This document shows, one piece after another, positions 25,958 to 34,276 of a stretch of DNA of 64,000 nt (position 1 is the first letter of the stretch; the number at the start of each line of letters is the position of its first letter). The position numbers were made by a program, and so were the translations under genes. The DNA lies in the NCBI RefSeq assembly GCF_900177245.1, contig NZ_FXBM01000001.1:1302001-1366000 (forward strand), read 5' to 3'. This DNA is from Rathayibacter oskolensis (GTDB lineage: Bacteria; Actinomycetota; Actinomycetes; Actinomycetales; Microbacteriaceae). Under the pieces are notes generated by a model that was given only the letters and a program-made list of their open reading frames with translations, was not told where the DNA came from and made no database searches.

Positions 25958-26689
25958 ATGACGGAGACGGATGCGATGACGACGGGCAAGCGCCGCAGGG
26001 TGCTTCTGAAGCTGTCGGGGGAGGCATTCGGAGCCGGGACGCTGGGCGTGAATCCCGATGTCGTCAGCGCTCTGGCGCGCGAGATCGCCGACGCGGCGAC
26101 CGAGGTCGAGATCTCGGTGGTGGTCGGCGGCGGCAACTTCTTCCGCGGTGCTGAGCTCTCGCAGCGCGGGATGGACCGCGGACGAGCGGACTACATGGGC
26201 ATGCTGGGCACCGTCATGAACGCCCTCGCCCTGCAGGACTTCCTCGAGCAGGCCGGAGCGGAGACGCGGGTCCAGTCGGCCATCGCCATGACGCAGGTCG
26301 CCGAGCCCTACATCCCGCGTCGCGCCATCCGGCACATGGAGAAGGGCCGCGTCGTCATCTTCGGCGCCGGCGCCGGACTCCCGTTCTTCTCGACCGACAC
26401 AGTCGCCGCGCAGCGCGCTCTCGAGACCCACGCCGATGTGGTCCTCGTCGCGAAGAACGGTGTCGACGGCGTCTACGACGCCGATCCGCGGACGAATCCC
26501 GACGCCCGGAAGCTCGATGCGCTGACCTACCAGGAGGCGCTGCAGCGCGGACTCAAGGTCGTCGACTCGACCGCATTCAGCCTGTGCATGGACAACGGCA
26601 TGCCGATGCAGGTCTTCGGCATGGAACCGGCCGGCAACGTCGCCAAGGCCATCCGGGGGGCCCAGCTGGGCACCCTGGTCTCGAACTAG
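25958..26689 (+). CDS. pyrH: Uridylate kinase
   Basis: 243 residues. Phosphorylates UMP to UDP. Amino-acid-kinase motifs are present: LLKLSGEAF near residue 18, [29 protein letters not shown], and the [14 protein letters not shown] loop that binds the nucleotide. The ATG at 25958 follows GGGAGGAAAC; an internal ATG at codon 7 is possible. A TAGGTT box lies at 25925-25930. The pyrH-frr-cdsA order is widely conserved. Confidence 0.96.
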   Translation: MTETDAMTTGKRRRVLLKLSGEAFGAGTLGVNPDVVSALAREIADAATEVEISVVVGGGNFFRGAELSQRGMDRGRADYMGMLGTVMNALALQDFLEQAGAETRVQSAIAMTQVAEPYIPRRAIRHMEKGRVVIFGAGAGLPFFSTDTVAAQRALETHADVVLVAKNGVDGVYDADPRTNPDARKLDALTYQEALQRGLKVVDSTAFSLCMDNGMPMQVFGMEPAGNVAKAIRGAQLGTLVSN

Positions 26690-26721
26690 ACTGACCACTT
26701 CCCTCTCTTAAGGAGTCCCCT

Positions 26722-27276
26722 GTGATCTCGGATGTACTGGCCGACGCGAAGACCAAGATGGGCAAGGCCGTCGAGGTCGCCAAGGAGGACTTCTCGTCGG
26801 TGCGCACCGGCCGCGCGAACCCCGGCATGTTCCAGAAGGTCCTGGTGAGCTACTACGGCACGCCGACCCCGCTGTCGCAGCTCGCCTCGATGCAGAACCA
26901 GGAGGCGCGCACCCTCCTCGTCACGCCCTACGACAAGGGCTCGCTGCGCGACATCGAGCAGGCCATCCGGGACATGCCGAACCTCGGCGCGAACCCCACC
27001 AACGACGGCTCGCTCATCCGCGTCACCCTCCCCGAGCTGACGACCGAGCGCCGCAAGGAGTTCGTGAAGGTCGTGCGCACCAAGGCCGAGGATGCGAAGA
27101 TCGCCGTCCGCAACATCCGCCGCAAGGCGAAGGACGACCTCGACGCGCTGAAGGGCGACATCGGCGACGACGAGCTGTCGCGCGGTGAGAAGGAGCTCGA
27201 GGCGCTCACGAAGCAGCACGTCGACGCCATCGACGAGGCGCTCAAGCGCAAGGAATCCGAACTCCTCGAGGTGTAG
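26722..27276 (+). CDS. frr: Ribosome recycling factor
   Basis: 184 residues, the usual length, from the GTG at 26722 after AAGGAG. RRF splits post-termination ribosomes with EF-G. Family hallmarks are [25 protein letters not shown] and [35 protein letters not shown] box at 26687-26692 overlaps the pyrH stop, so frr may have its own promoter in addition to read-through from pyrH. Confidence 0.97.
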   Translation: MISDVLADAKTKMGKAVEVAKEDFSSVRTGRANPGMFQKVLVSYYGTPTPLSQLASMQNQEARTLLVTPYDKGSLRDIEQAIRDMPNLGANPTNDGSLIRVTLPELTTERRKEFVKVVRTKAEDAKIAVRNIRRKAKDDLDALKGDIGDDELSRGEKELEALTKQHVDAIDEALKRKESELLEV

Positions 27277-27282
27277 TCGGCC

Positions 27283-28299
27283 GTGGCAGAGAACCCTGGG
27301 GACCCCGAGGGCGGCGAGGAGCAGCCCGGTCCGCATGTCCCGGGTGCCCGGGGGTCGCGGATGGTCACTCGCGACGCTCTGCGCGCGCGCGCCCAGCAGG
27401 GCCGGGCCGACGTCGAGCGTCAGCTCGAGGCGACCCGGGCCCAGCTGGAGGCGACGAACGATCGCCTGAACGCGCGGTCGGGCCGCAACCTGGTCTCGGC
27501 CACCCTCATCGGCCTGGTCGGCGTCGGCGTCATGCTGGTGAGCCTCCTCGTCATCAAAGAGCTCTTCATGGTGCTCGCCGGGGTCCTCGTCCTCTTCGCC
27601 GCCCTCGAGCTGTCGATGGCGCTTCGCCACGCCGGGAGGGACATCCCGCGCATCCCGACCGGGATCGTCGCGGTCGTCGCCGTTCCGGCGGCGTACTACG
27701 GCGGGATCTCCGGCGGCTTCTTCGCCGTCCTCGGCGGCTCCGTCTTCGTCGGCCTCTGGCGCCTCGCCGAGCAGCTGTTCGAGAAGACCTCGTCGAGCCG
27801 TCGCGATCTGCTCCTCGATCTGGGTCTCGGCGCGTTCGTGCAGGCCTACGTCACGTTCCTCGGCGCCTTCGCGATCCGCCTCGTGGCCGAGCCCGACGGC
27901 CAGCTCTGGGCGCTCTCGTTCCTCGCCCTCGCCATCGTCGTCGACACGGGCGCCTATGCGAGCGGGCTCACCTGGGGCAAGCACCCGATGGCGCCCCGGA
28001 TCAGCCCGAAGAAGACGTGGGAGGGCTTCGCGGGTGCGGGAGTCGCCGGCGTCCTGGCGGGCGTCCTCCTCGCGGTCCTGCTGCTCGGGCAGCCCTGGTG
28101 GGTCGGTGCCGTCTTCGGAGTCGTGATCCTTCTCACTGCGACCGTCGGCGATCTGGCGGAGTCGCTGATCAAGCGCGACATCGGGATCAAGGACATGAGC
28201 TCCTGGCTGCCGGGGCACGGCGGGTTCCTCGACCGGCTCGACTCCATCCTCCCGTCGGCGGCCGCCGCCTACGTCCTCTACTTCGTGTTCGCGAACTGA
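27283..28299 (+). CDS. cdsA: Phosphatidate cytidylyltransferase
   Basis: 338 residues from the GTG at 27283. Makes CDP-diacylglycerol for phospholipid synthesis. The N-terminal 65 residues are hydrophilic and charged, longer than in most CdsA proteins, with a short helical Arg/Gln/Glu stretch. Seven or eight membrane segments follow. The signature GDLAESLIKRDIGIKDMS followed by LPGHGGFLDRLDS lies near the C-terminus and includes the metal-binding acids. It follows frr after 6 bases. Confidence 0.96.
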   Translation: MAENPGDPEGGEEQPGPHVPGARGSRMVTRDALRARAQQGRADVERQLEATRAQLEATNDRLNARSGRNLVSATLIGLVGVGVMLVSLLVIKELFMVLAGVLVLFAALELSMALRHAGRDIPRIPTGIVAVVAVPAAYYGGISGGFFAVLGGSVFVGLWRLAEQLFEKTSSSRRDLLLDLGLGAFVQAYVTFLGAFAIRLVAEPDGQLWALSFLALAIVVDTGAYASGLTWGKHPMAPRISPKKTWEGFAGAGVAGVLAGVLLAVLLLGQPWWVGAVFGVVILLTATVGDLAESLIKRDIGIKDMSSWLPGHGGFLDRLDSILPSAAAAYVLYFVFAN

Positions 28300-28353
28300 G
28301 GACGGGGCGCTGGCGGCGACTCGCCGCTGTCCACCGCTCCGCGCCGGTCTTGG

Positions 28354-28365
28354 CAGAATGGCGGG
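28354..28365 (+). promoter_or_regulatory. Leaderless-type -10 box
   Basis: CAGAAT at 28354-28359, six bases, then the ATG at 28366. Confidence 0.45.
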
Positions 28366-28917
28366 ATGGACGCTCCCTTCCCCTACGCGCGCGAGTCCCG
28401 GCCCGGCTACGACACCGCTGAGGTCGACGCGTTCCTGGCCTCGGCGCGGGAGGCGTACGCCCAGCTCTCGGGCGGTCCGGCCGATCTGCGGGCGGCCGAT
28501 CTCCGGCACAGGGCGTTCTCGCTCAAGAAGGGCGGTTACTCCGCTCCCCACGTCGACGCCGCGCTCGAGCGGCTCGAGGACGCGTTCGCGCTGCGCGAGC
28601 GGCAGTACGCGATCGCCGATCAGGGCGAGGAGGCGTGGCTGCGGGGCGCCAGGCAGACGGCGCAGGAGATCGTCAACCGCCTCGCCCGTCCGGCCCGCGA
28701 GCGCTTCGACAGGGCCGGCGCCCTCACCACCGGCTACAACGTCCGTCAGGTGGACGCCTTCGCCGACCGCGTGTCCGGCTACTTCCGCGACGGCTCGGTG
28801 CTGACCGTCGACGACGTGAGGACGGTCTCGTTCGCTCCTCAGCGGGGCGGCTACTCCGAGCCCCAGGTCGACGCCGTTCTCGACACGGTCGTCGACGTGA
28901 TGCTGGCCGTGCGCTGA
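28366..28917 (+). CDS. Protein with four DivIVA-like GY-x-VDA repeats
   Basis: 183 residues. Four short motifs of the DivIVA N-terminal type are visible, at 14-24 (GYDTAEVDAF), 57-67 (GGYSAPHVDAA), 123-132 (GYNVRQVDAF) and 161-171 (GGYSEPQVDAV), arranged as two pairs. The usual long coiled coil of DivIVA/Wag31 is missing, so this is not the polar scaffold itself. It is probably an accessory protein at the membrane or division site, but that is inference. It follows cdsA, as in related genera. Confidence 0.75.
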   Translation: MDAPFPYARESRPGYDTAEVDAFLASAREAYAQLSGGPADLRAADLRHRAFSLKKGGYSAPHVDAALERLEDAFALRERQYAIADQGEEAWLRGARQTAQEIVNRLARPARERFDRAGALTTGYNVRQVDAFADRVSGYFRDGSVLTVDDVRTVSFAPQRGGYSEPQVDAVLDTVVDVMLAVR

Positions 28918-28972
28918 CGCACGAGCCGATCTCCTGGCCGATCAGGCCTTCGTCCGTTATGCTTTCGTAATC

Positions 28973-29695
28973 GTGGGTATGCATCAAGAACGTTCCAACA
29001 CCCAGCCACCCGCTTCGCGGCCCTCGGCTGCGGTGTCTCCGGTCCGATCCCGCCCCCCTGTGCCTCGCTCCCGCGCCCGGGTGCCTCTGGCGGTCCTCGC
29101 CTTCGCGGCGTCGTTCGCATTCGTGATGGTGAACGTCGTCGATCCCTCCAGCGGAGCGATCGCCTCGCCGTACTACCAGGCTCCCGCCCGCTTCGACGGC
29201 GATCCCGCGCAGCGTCTCGTCGTGGCCGGCGCCGTCGAGCGCACCGTTCAGCGTGACACGTTCGACGCCCAGGCCAAGCCGACTCCGACGCCCACTCCGA
29301 CGCCGACCCCCACCGAGACCGAAGAGGCGGAGGAGGAGGAGACGGAGTCGGCCGAGGTGGCCGCTCCGGTCGCGCGGGCCGCGGCTCCCGATCCCGGCTC
29401 GGCCAAGGCCATCGCCTACGACATGATCGTGCAGCGAGGCTGGGCCGACAGCGAGTACGACTGCCTCGTCCTCCTCTGGAACCGCGAGTCCGGCTGGAAC
29501 GTCTACGCCGAGAACAAGTCGAGCGGTGCCTACGGCATCCCGCAGGCCCTGCCCGGCAGCAAGATGGCCACGGCCGGCGGAGACTGGGCCACCAGCGCCA
29601 GCACTCAGATCACCTGGGGCCTCGGCTACATCTCGGGCCGCTACGGCTCGCCGTGCGGCGCGTGGTCCCACTCCGAGGCCGTCGGCTGGTACTGA
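28973..29695 (+). CDS. Exported lytic-transglycosylase-like protein
   Basis: 240 residues from the GTG at 28973 (an ATG two codons later is possible). A basic N-terminus precedes a membrane or signal segment at about 38-55. A Thr/Pro linker (PTPTPTPTPT) and an acidic Glu run follow around residues 103-125. The C-terminal 100 residues resemble an SLT-type lysozyme fold: LLWNRESGWNVYAENKSSGAYGIPQALPG with the probable catalytic Glu in NRES. It ends in a WSHSEAVGWY motif seen in actinobacterial cell-wall proteins. It probably cleaves peptidoglycan outside the membrane. Confidence 0.85.
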   Translation: MGMHQERSNTQPPASRPSAAVSPVRSRPPVPRSRARVPLAVLAFAASFAFVMVNVVDPSSGAIASPYYQAPARFDGDPAQRLVVAGAVERTVQRDTFDAQAKPTPTPTPTPTPTETEEAEEEETESAEVAAPVARAAAPDPGSAKAIAYDMIVQRGWADSEYDCLVLLWNRESGWNVYAENKSSGAYGIPQALPGSKMATAGGDWATSASTQITWGLGYISGRYGSPCGAWSHSEAVGWY

Positions 29696-29736
29696 GCCCG
29701 GCCGCGCGGCCCGACTGCGCGGACTGACCCTCTCGC

Positions 29737-29748
29737 TACCCTGGTGCC
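29737..29748 (+). promoter_or_regulatory. Leaderless-type -10 box for antiporter
   Basis: TACCCT at 29737-29742, six bases, then the GTG at 29749. Confidence 0.45.
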
Positions 29749-31494
29749 GTGGACTACGCGCTGCTCGGGGTCGCCGGGATCATCACCGTCGTCACCGTCG
29801 CGCGGTTCTCGGGCCGCCTCGGTATCGCCGCTCCGCTCATCCTCGTGGTCGTCGGCATCGGCGCCTCCTACCTGCCCGGGGTCCCGGCCATCGAGGTCGA
29901 GCCCGAGCTGATCCTCGCGGGGGTCCTGCCGCCGCTGCTCTACTCCGCGGCCATCCAGGTGCCGCTGACCGACTTCCGGCGCAACCTCCGCTCGATCTTC
30001 GGGCTGTCGGTGCTCCTCGTCGTGGTGACGGCACTCGTGGTAGGCCTGTTCCTCTACGCCGTGCTCCCCGATCTCGGCCTGCCCGCCGCCATCGCCCTGG
30101 GCGCGGTCGTCAGCCCGACGGACGCGGTGGCCGCGACCTCGATCGGCAAGAAGCTGGGGCTGCCTCCGCGCCTCGTCACCGTGCTCGAGGGCGAGAGCCT
30201 GGTGAACGACGCGTCGGCGCTGGTGCTGCTGCGGGCCGCGACGGCCGCGACCGCAGCGGTGGGCGCCTCCGTGACGGCCGACGCCATCGACATCGGGGAG
30301 GTGAGCGTCCTCTTCATCTACTCCGTGGTGATGGCGATCGCTCTCGGCCTGGTGATGGGCGTGCTGACCGTCTTCGTGCGCTCGAAGCTGAGCGACCCCG
30401 TGCTCGACACGGCGGTCTCGTTCGCGGTGCCGTTCCTCGCCTACATCCCGGCGGAGGAGCTGGGGGCCTCGGGAGTGCTCGCCGTCGTCGTCACCGGCAT
30501 CTACACCGGGCACAACAGCGCTCGGTACCTCAGCCCCCAGTCGCGCCTCAGCGAGCGCATCAACTGGCGCACCGCGCAGTTCCTGCTCGAGAACGGCGTG
30601 TTCCTCGTGATGGGGGCCGAGATCAAGCTCATCGTCGACGAGGTCGAGTCCGACGAGCTCGGCGCCGAGACCGCGGTGCTCCTGGGGCTCGTGACCGTCG
30701 TGATCCTCGTCGCGCTGCGGACCCTGTTCGTCTGGCCCCTCCTGCTGTGGCTGCGCAACTCCGGTCGCCGCGCCGAGCGCATCAACCGGCGGCTAGCGGT
30801 CGGGGTGATGCGGCTGCGCAACAGCGCCTCCAGCGACGAGAGGTTCCGCCGTCGGCAGGTGCGCGCCGAGCGGCTGTACCAGCGGCGCGAGTCCGACCTC
30901 GCCGCGACCTCCAACGAGGAGTTCGGCTGGCGGGGCGGCGTGATCCTCTCGTGGTCGGGGATGCGCGGCGTGGTCACGCTCGCGGCCGCGCAGTCGCTGC
31001 CCGGCGAGACGCCCTACCGTGAGCAGCTGATCCTGATCGCGTTCACGGTCGCCGTCGTGACGCTGCTGCTGCAGGGGGCGACGCTCCCGGCGCTGATCCG
31101 ACTCACCGGGATCCAGGGCAGCGACGGCGAGACCGACCGCCGCGAGCTGGCGACCCTGCTCGACGAGGTGGCGGCGACGGGCATCCAGGCGCTCCCGGGA
31201 GCCGTGGCCGAGCTGCCGGAGGGGAGCGTCGCACCGCGGGTGCTCGAGCGGGTCCGCCGCGACACCCTGACGCGGTCGCAGGTGGCATGGGAGCAGGTCG
31301 AGCGCCACGACGACGCTCCGCTCGGTCCGCAGGCGCAGTACCTGCACCTGCGCCGCGCGGTGCTGCTCGCCGAGAGGGAGGCGCTCCTGGAGGCGCGCGG
31401 CCGCGGGATCTACTCCTCGCGGATCGTCCGCCGCGCCCAGCTGATGCTCGACGCCGAGGAGACCCGGCTCGAGATGGACGACAGCTCGCACTGA
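29749..31494 (+). CDS. CPA1-family Na+/H+ antiporter
   Basis: 581 residues from the GTG at 29749. About twelve membrane segments are followed by a cytoplasmic helical domain of about 150 residues. Family motifs include LPPLLYSAAIQ in helix 3, AVVSPTDAVAATSI in helix 5, VLEGESLVNDASALVL with the ND pair of the transport site, and GMRGVVTLAAAQSLP late in the membrane part. It exchanges sodium or potassium for protons to control pH and salt. No partner subunits are encoded nearby. Confidence 0.92.
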   Translation: MDYALLGVAGIITVVTVARFSGRLGIAAPLILVVVGIGASYLPGVPAIEVEPELILAGVLPPLLYSAAIQVPLTDFRRNLRSIFGLSVLLVVVTALVVGLFLYAVLPDLGLPAAIALGAVVSPTDAVAATSIGKKLGLPPRLVTVLEGESLVNDASALVLLRAATAATAAVGASVTADAIDIGEVSVLFIYSVVMAIALGLVMGVLTVFVRSKLSDPVLDTAVSFAVPFLAYIPAEELGASGVLAVVVTGIYTGHNSARYLSPQSRLSERINWRTAQFLLENGVFLVMGAEIKLIVDEVESDELGAETAVLLGLVTVVILVALRTLFVWPLLLWLRNSGRRAERINRRLAVGVMRLRNSASSDERFRRRQVRAERLYQRRESDLAATSNEEFGWRGGVILSWSGMRGVVTLAAAQSLPGETPYREQLILIAFTVAVVTLLLQGATLPALIRLTGIQGSDGETDRRELATLLDEVAATGIQALPGAVAELPEGSVAPRVLERVRRDTLTRSQVAWEQVERHDDAPLGPQAQYLHLRRAVLLAEREALLEARGRGIYSSRIVRRAQLMLDAEETRLEMDDSSH

Positions 31495-31538
31495 GTCGTG
31501 GCGCACGGAGTCGTCGCGCACGCAGTCGGAGCGCGCGG
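31494..31538 (+). repeat. Three 15-base imperfect tandem repeats
   Basis: Units of the form AGTCGnnGCGCrCGn at 31494-31508, 31509-31523 and 31524-31538, beginning at the last base of the antiporter stop codon. They lie directly upstream of the next promoter box. Confidence 0.5.
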
Positions 31539-31559
31539 CTCGGCGACTCGAGCGGCTCC

Positions 31560-31571
31560 TAGACTGGTGCG
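31560..31571 (+). promoter_or_regulatory. Leaderless-type -10 box
   Basis: TAGACT at 31560-31565, six bases, then the ATG at 31572. Confidence 0.5.
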
Positions 31572-31880
31572 ATGCCGCGCAGCAACAGACCCCGGGGGAG
31601 CAGGCGCGACGACGACGGCGACGAGCAGCGCGACCTCTCGCAGATGCTCGCCGGCTGGCGCCGCACCGAGTCGCACGGCGGCCGCGAGTGGAACGTGCAG
31701 CCCGTCTCCGCCGCCCGGGCCGTGAAGAACTACCTCTGCCCCGGCTGCGGCCTCACGATCGACATCGGGATGCCCCACCTCGTCGTCTGGCGGGCCGACG
31801 GAGCGCTCGGCGACGCGGCGGATCTCGCCGGTCGACGGCACTGGCACACCCACTGCTGGAGAATCGAAGGAGCACGATGA
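31572..31880 (+). CDS. Small conserved protein with Cys/His zinc-like motif
   Basis: 102 residues. The N-terminal 25 are Arg/Asp-rich. The C-terminal half has CPGC, a later PH, and an HWHTHCW cluster, a plausible zinc site. The domain resembles small actinobacterial proteins annotated vaguely as ATP/GTP-binding, a label I see no evidence for (no P-loop). The stop overlaps the next start (ATGA), so it is co-translated with an alpha/beta hydrolase. Confidence 0.75.
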   Translation: MPRSNRPRGSRRDDDGDEQRDLSQMLAGWRRTESHGGREWNVQPVSAARAVKNYLCPGCGLTIDIGMPHLVVWRADGALGDAADLAGRRHWHTHCWRIEGAR

Positions 31881-32602
31881 CGACCGAGATCCGCGGCGGA
31901 GTGGTCCTCCCGGCCCGACGCGAGGACATCGAGCTGCGCACCTCCGACGGCCTGGTGCTGGTCGGCGAGCTCGCTCTTCCGCTCGAGCGCGAGCCGGTGG
32001 CGACGCTCGTGACGCTGCATCCGCTGCCCACGCACGGCGGGTTCATGGACTCGCACATCCTGCGGAAGGCCGCCGCCCGGCTGCCCGCCCTGGCCGGCCT
32101 CGCGGTCCTGCGGTTCAACACCCGCGGCACGAGCTCGCCGCGGGGGACGAGCGAAGGGGAGTTCGGCCACGGAGTCGACGAGCGCGCCGACGTCGCCGCC
32201 GCCATGGCGTTCGTCGCCGAGCGCGGGCTGCCTCATCCGTGGCTCGTGGGCTGGTCCTTCGGCACGGAGCTGGCGCTGAAGTGGGGGAGGGAGCACCCCG
32301 TGGACGGGGCGATCCTGCTCTCGCCGCCGCTCCACCGCGCCACAGCGGAGGAGGTCGCGGCCTGGGCGGGCGACGGCCGCCCGATCGTGGCGCTCATCCC
32401 CGAGTTCGACGAGTACCTCCGACCCGCGGAAGCGGCTGAGCGGTTCGCCGCGGTGCCGCAGCTCGAGCTCGTCCCCGTCGAGGGCGGGAAGCACCTCTGG
32501 GTGGGCGAGGCGCAGACGCGGCGCGTGCTCGACGAGATCGTCCGTGTGGTGGCGCCGGAGTCGTCCCCGCTGCCGACCGAGTGGGAGGGCGAGCTCGGCT
32601 GA
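31877..32602 (+). CDS. Alpha/beta hydrolase
   Basis: 241 residues from the ATG at 31877, which overlaps the stop of the zinc-motif gene. Features are LHPLPTHGGFMDS (oxyanion region), RFNTRGTSSPRG, the nucleophile elbow GWSFG, an Asp in PEFDEYLRP and a His in GGKHLWVG. The layout matches the dienelactone-hydrolase/YcjY-like group, with no signal peptide. Substrate is unknown. Confidence 0.88.
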   Translation: MTTEIRGGVVLPARREDIELRTSDGLVLVGELALPLEREPVATLVTLHPLPTHGGFMDSHILRKAAARLPALAGLAVLRFNTRGTSSPRGTSEGEFGHGVDERADVAAAMAFVAERGLPHPWLVGWSFGTELALKWGREHPVDGAILLSPPLHRATAEEVAAWAGDGRPIVALIPEFDEYLRPAEAAERFAAVPQLELVPVEGGKHLWVGEAQTRRVLDEIVRVVAPESSPLPTEWEGELG

Positions 32603-32625
32603 GCCGCCGCTCGGGGGCCCCGTCG

Positions 32626-34020
32626 TCAGTCCTCGGACGTCGAGGAGTCCTCCGACATCCCGTCGATGTGGCCGATGAGGCCGCGGAGGCCGGTCACGTA
32701 GCCCGCGATCGCGTCGCGCTCGGTGCGGATCTCGTCGAGCCGGCTCTCGGCGGACGAGACGAGCTCGCGCGTCCGGCGCTCGGCGTCGGCGGTCATCGCC
32801 TGGGCGCGCTCGCGCGCATCGTCGAGCAGGGCGTCGGACTCGTCCTGCGCCTTCCGCCGCAGTCGCGTCGTCTCGTCGAGGGCGTCGCTGCGGAGCTCGT
32901 CGGCCTCCAGCCGCTTGTCGTTGGCGCGGCGGATGGCGTCGGCGAGCTGCAGATTCGACTCGTCGAGGTAGCGCTGCGTCTGCGCCACGGCCTCCTGGTG
33001 GCGGATGAGATCCTCGCGGTCCGCCTCCTCGCGGCGGGCGGCGAGCTCGACGACCAGGTCGATGCGCGCCTGCTCCACCTCCCTGGCCAGCGCTGCGGCC
33101 TCATCGGTCGCGGCCGCTCGCAGTCCGGCGAGCTCGGCGTCGAGCAGGGCCGTCGCCTCCGCACGCTCGTGAGCGAGACGGGTGCGCTGGTCGGCGAGCT
33201 CCCGGGCGGCGTCGGCGCGCCCGCCGGCGAGCTCGGCATCGAGATCGGCCCGCGCCGCCACGATCTCGGCTTCGACGGCCGAGCGGGCCTCGGCGACCTC
33301 GGCCGCGACGGCCGCACGCAGCCGGTCGACCTCCGAGGCGACCTCGGCGCGCAGCAGCTCGTTGCTCTGGGCGAGCCGCGCGGCCTCGGCGCGGGCCACC
33401 TCGATCTCGCGTGCGGCGACGGCGCGCATCTCGGCGGCCTCGCGCTCCGCCTCCGAGCGGATCGCGGCCGCCTCGCGCTTCGCGGTCGCGCGGGTCTCCG
33501 CCGCCTCGGTGGCGACGGTGCCGCGGATCGCCGCGGCCTCGCGCACCGCGTCCTGCGTCATCACGTCGCGGTCGTCCGCCGCCTTCCCGAGCGTCGCGGC
33601 GGCCTGCGCCTCCGACTCCTCCCGCGTGCGGTCGGCTCGGCGGCGGGCCTCGGTCACGAGACGCTCGGCCTCGTCGCGCGCCTCCTGGAGGATGCGGTCG
33701 CCCTCGTCGCGCGTGGATCGACGCAGAGCGGACGCGTCGTTCTCGGCCTGCGCGATCAGGCGCTCCGACTGCTCCTCGGCGACGCGCAGCGTGTGCTCGA
33801 GCTTCGCGCCGAGCCCGGCGTAGGTGGGCGTGCCGACCTGCTGGAGCTCCTTCTCGAGGCCCTCGACGCGGGAGGAGAGCCGCTTCACCTCGCGAGTGCT
33901 CTCGGAGGCCTGCGTGTTCGCGTGGATGAGCTCGCGGCGCAGCCCCTGGATGGCCTTGTCGACCTCGTCCCGGTCGTAGCCACGGAACACCTGGGTGAAT
34001 TCGGCCTCGTCGCTTGCCAC
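32626..34020 (-). CDS. DivIVA-like coiled-coil protein
   Basis: 464 residues from the GTG at 34020, with a GGAGGAG ribosome site. The N-terminus has a DivIVA-type membrane-targeting segment (VFRGYDRDEVDKAI around 11-24) followed by a very long Ala/Glu/Arg-rich coiled coil to about residue 420. The C-terminus ends in a Ser/Glu/Asp tail. Homologues act as polar or septal scaffolds in actinobacteria. This one differs from Wag31 in length and in lacking its surrounding dcw-cluster genes, so it is probably a paralogue. It converges on the hydrolase gene. Confidence 0.85.
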   Translation of the reverse strand: MASDEAEFTQVFRGYDRDEVDKAIQGLRRELIHANTQASESTREVKRLSSRVEGLEKELQQVGTPTYAGLGAKLEHTLRVAEEQSERLIAQAENDASALRRSTRDEGDRILQEARDEAERLVTEARRRADRTREESEAQAAATLGKAADDRDVMTQDAVREAAAIRGTVATEAAETRATAKREAAAIRSEAEREAAEMRAVAAREIEVARAEAARLAQSNELLRAEVASEVDRLRAAVAAEVAEARSAVEAEIVAARADLDAELAGGRADAARELADQRTRLAHERAEATALLDAELAGLRAAATDEAAALAREVEQARIDLVVELAARREEADREDLIRHQEAVAQTQRYLDESNLQLADAIRRANDKRLEADELRSDALDETTRLRRKAQDESDALLDDARERAQAMTADAERRTRELVSSAESRLDEIRTERDAIAGYVTGLRGLIGHIDGMSEDSSTSED

Positions 34021-34276
34021 GTCGTCTCCTCCGGGATGGGTGTGCGCTGGGGTCGCCGCACTCCGGGAAGTTTAGTCAGCAGGGGCCTCCCGGCCCGGGG
34101 CGACACCCGCACCCGGCGCGGCCGGGCGCGCCTCTCGGTGGATCCCCTGGGATCGACTCGGGCCATCGGCTATCGTGGACTGTCTTTGTCTGTTGCCGTC
34201 GCGCCCCGGTCCGGCCGTGTCACCCGAACCGGCTGAGGCCGCCACCCTGATCCGGCAACGCAGGAGGAGTTCTTTC

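Noticed and set aside
28366-28917. Calling this gene wag31/divIVA
   Set aside because: It lacks the long coiled coil and the location next to ftsZ/sepF; only the short repeated motifs resemble DivIVA.
31572-31880. ATP/GTP-binding function
   Set aside because: No Walker A or other nucleotide-binding motif is visible; only a Cys/His cluster.
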